From Mycolicibacterium holsaticum DSM 44478 = JCM 12374 (lineage in GTDB: Bacteria; Actinomycetota; Actinomycetes; Mycobacteriales; Mycobacteriaceae): a DNA stretch of 64,000 nt. The notes below the pieces were generated by a model. That model saw only the letters and a list, made by a program, of their open reading frames with translations. It did no database searches and was not told where the DNA came from. Location: assembly GCF_019645835.1 (NCBI RefSeq), contig NZ_CP080998.1, positions 3,348,001 to 3,412,000 on the forward strand, read 5' to 3'. A program made the translations under genes and the position numbers. Positions within the stretch are counted from its first letter, which is position 1. The number at the start of each line of letters is the position of its first letter. Of this stretch, positions 63,283 through 64,000 are shown piece by piece.

Positions 63283-64000
63283 GTGAATCGGGTTTCGTCG
63301 GTCGTCGGCCTTGTGTCGCATCTTGGGCGCGGTGTACAACGTATCGCCACCGACGCCGCCGTCGGCAGGCTCCGTTCGATTCCGCGCACGGTCGACGAAC
63401 TCGACGCCGCGGCGCTGAGCCGGATCCTGGGCCGCACCGTCACCTCGGTGTCGGTGCTGGGCGGTGACGCGGGCACCTCGTCGCGGGCGCGCGTGGCGTT
63501 GACCGGTGACGGCGTGCCGGCCTCGGTCTTCGTCAAGATGTCCGCGGAAACCGTCGCGACCCGGCTGATGGGTGAGCTGGGCAGGCTCGCCGACACCGAA
63601 ACCCGGTTTTACCGTGAGCTTTCCGCGCGACTGACCGGCGTACCCCGTTCCTACGGATCGGCGTTCGACTCGTTGACCGGACGCTTCGTGCTGGTGCTCG
63701 AAGACCTGCCCGTCGACGAGTGCCAGTTTCCCGACACCCTTCATCCGCTGCACCGCGATCAGGCCGCCCTGATCGTCGAACTGCTCGCCCGGCTGCACGC
63801 GACGTTCTGGGAGCGGGTGCCCGCATGGGCGTATACGGCGTCGGGCGACAGCGCCTCGCTGCTCACCGGAGCCCTGTTGAAGACGTCGGCGCGCCGGATC
63901 GCCGCGCGCACCGACATCCCCGTCGAGCGCGGCCGGTTCATCGACGACAACTACCGGGCGGTGGCCCGGCTGATCGACCGGCCGCCGCACACGGTCATGC
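63283..64000 (+). CDS. APH/ecdysteroid-kinase-like phosphotransferase, 3' end outside window
   Basis: The visible 239 codons match the N-lobe and hinge of the aminoglycoside-phosphotransferase/EcKinase fold: LGGDAGTSSRARVALTGDG is a glycine-rich segment, PASVFVKMSAET holds the ATP-binding Lys, ETRFYRELSARL the helix C Glu, and FVLVLEDLPVDECQFPD the hinge. HDQAAL-like RDQAALIVELLARLHATFW then starts the C-lobe. The catalytic HxD loop lies beyond the window. GTG 63283 fits a leaderless start behind element copy 5. The substrate is unknown; some relatives phosphorylate lipid-like alcohols. Confidence 0.85.
   Translation, partial: MNRVSSVVGLVSHLGRGVQRIATDAAVGRLRSIPRTVDELDAAALSRILGRTVTSVSVLGGDAGTSSRARVALTGDGVPASVFVKMSAETVATRLMGELGRLADTETRFYRELSARLTGVPRSYGSAFDSLTGRFVLVLEDLPVDECQFPDTLHPLHRDQAALIVELLARLHATFWERVPAWAYTASGDSASLLTGALLKTSARRIAARTDIPVERGRFIDDNYRAVARLIDRPPHTVM

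Noticed and set aside
1..64000. tRNA, rRNA or tmRNA genes
   Set aside because: No cloverleaf or rRNA-like sequence was recognised while reading; a covariance search would be needed to exclude small RNAs.

Overview
The window is high-GC DNA with mycobacterial gene content. It is most likely chromosomal DNA of a non-tuberculous, environmental mycobacterium (Mycolicibacterium-like). The evidence is an efpA-type efflux pump, mycothione reductase, mycofactocin-type and F420-type oxidoreductases, Rip1, DUF2631, and a gene order recalled from M. tuberculosis around Rv2845c to Rv2876 (proS, efpA, cysG, cobB, cobO, chelatase, GNAT, hydrolase, mtr, the glnA4 operon, mapB, a penicillin-binding lipoprotein, ispG-rip1-dxr). 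Species was not determined.

Layout: 1-3655 holds the 5' end of proS and two tandem EfpA-type MFS pumps. 3689-9263 is a minus-strand cobalamin/siroheme operon (GNAT, chelatase, cobO, cobB, cysG) with stop-start overlaps at most junctions. 9410-11847 carries a hydrolase and mtr. 11861-14398 is a CbiMNQO-like cobalt ECF transporter. 14469-20989 is an accessory stretch: a methyltransferase, a small secreted protein, a large SARP/AfsR-type regulator, a PGRS-repeat protein without a PE domain, and an ArsR regulator. 21044-26015 is a gamma-glutamyl-amine catabolic operon (glnA4, hydrolase, aldehyde dehydrogenase, SDR, GntR). 26386-29987 encodes a two-gene N-acetylglutaminylglutamine amide osmolyte pathway. 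29991-41877 returns to core genes (cobQ, map, penicillin-binding lipoprotein, two GNATs, ispG-rip1-dxr).

42016-64000 is a catabolic region: three LLM-type F420-dependent enzymes, two P450s (one with a ferredoxin), acyl-CoA dehydrogenase, CoA-transferase, SRPBCC, SMP-30, TesB-like thioesterase, TetR and a phosphotransferase. Its centre is a tightly packed seven-gene minus-strand operon (56442 to 49642): NIPSNAP-like, P450, zinc alcohol dehydrogenase, HpcH/HpaI aldolase, SDR, Baeyer-Villiger-type monooxygenase and an HSL-family esterase. The set fits hydroxylation, oxidation to a ketone, Baeyer-Villiger insertion and ester hydrolysis of an unknown substrate. An intact IS481-family element sits in this region.

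The most notable new observation is a 26-bp element (KTKACA-N14-TGTAAA) found five times. Every copy lies between divergent genes of the catabolic region with identical spacing, which suggests a shared regulon or promoter class. No tRNA, rRNA, CRISPR array or riboswitch was recognised. All family assignments come from reading sequences and motifs, not from database searches.
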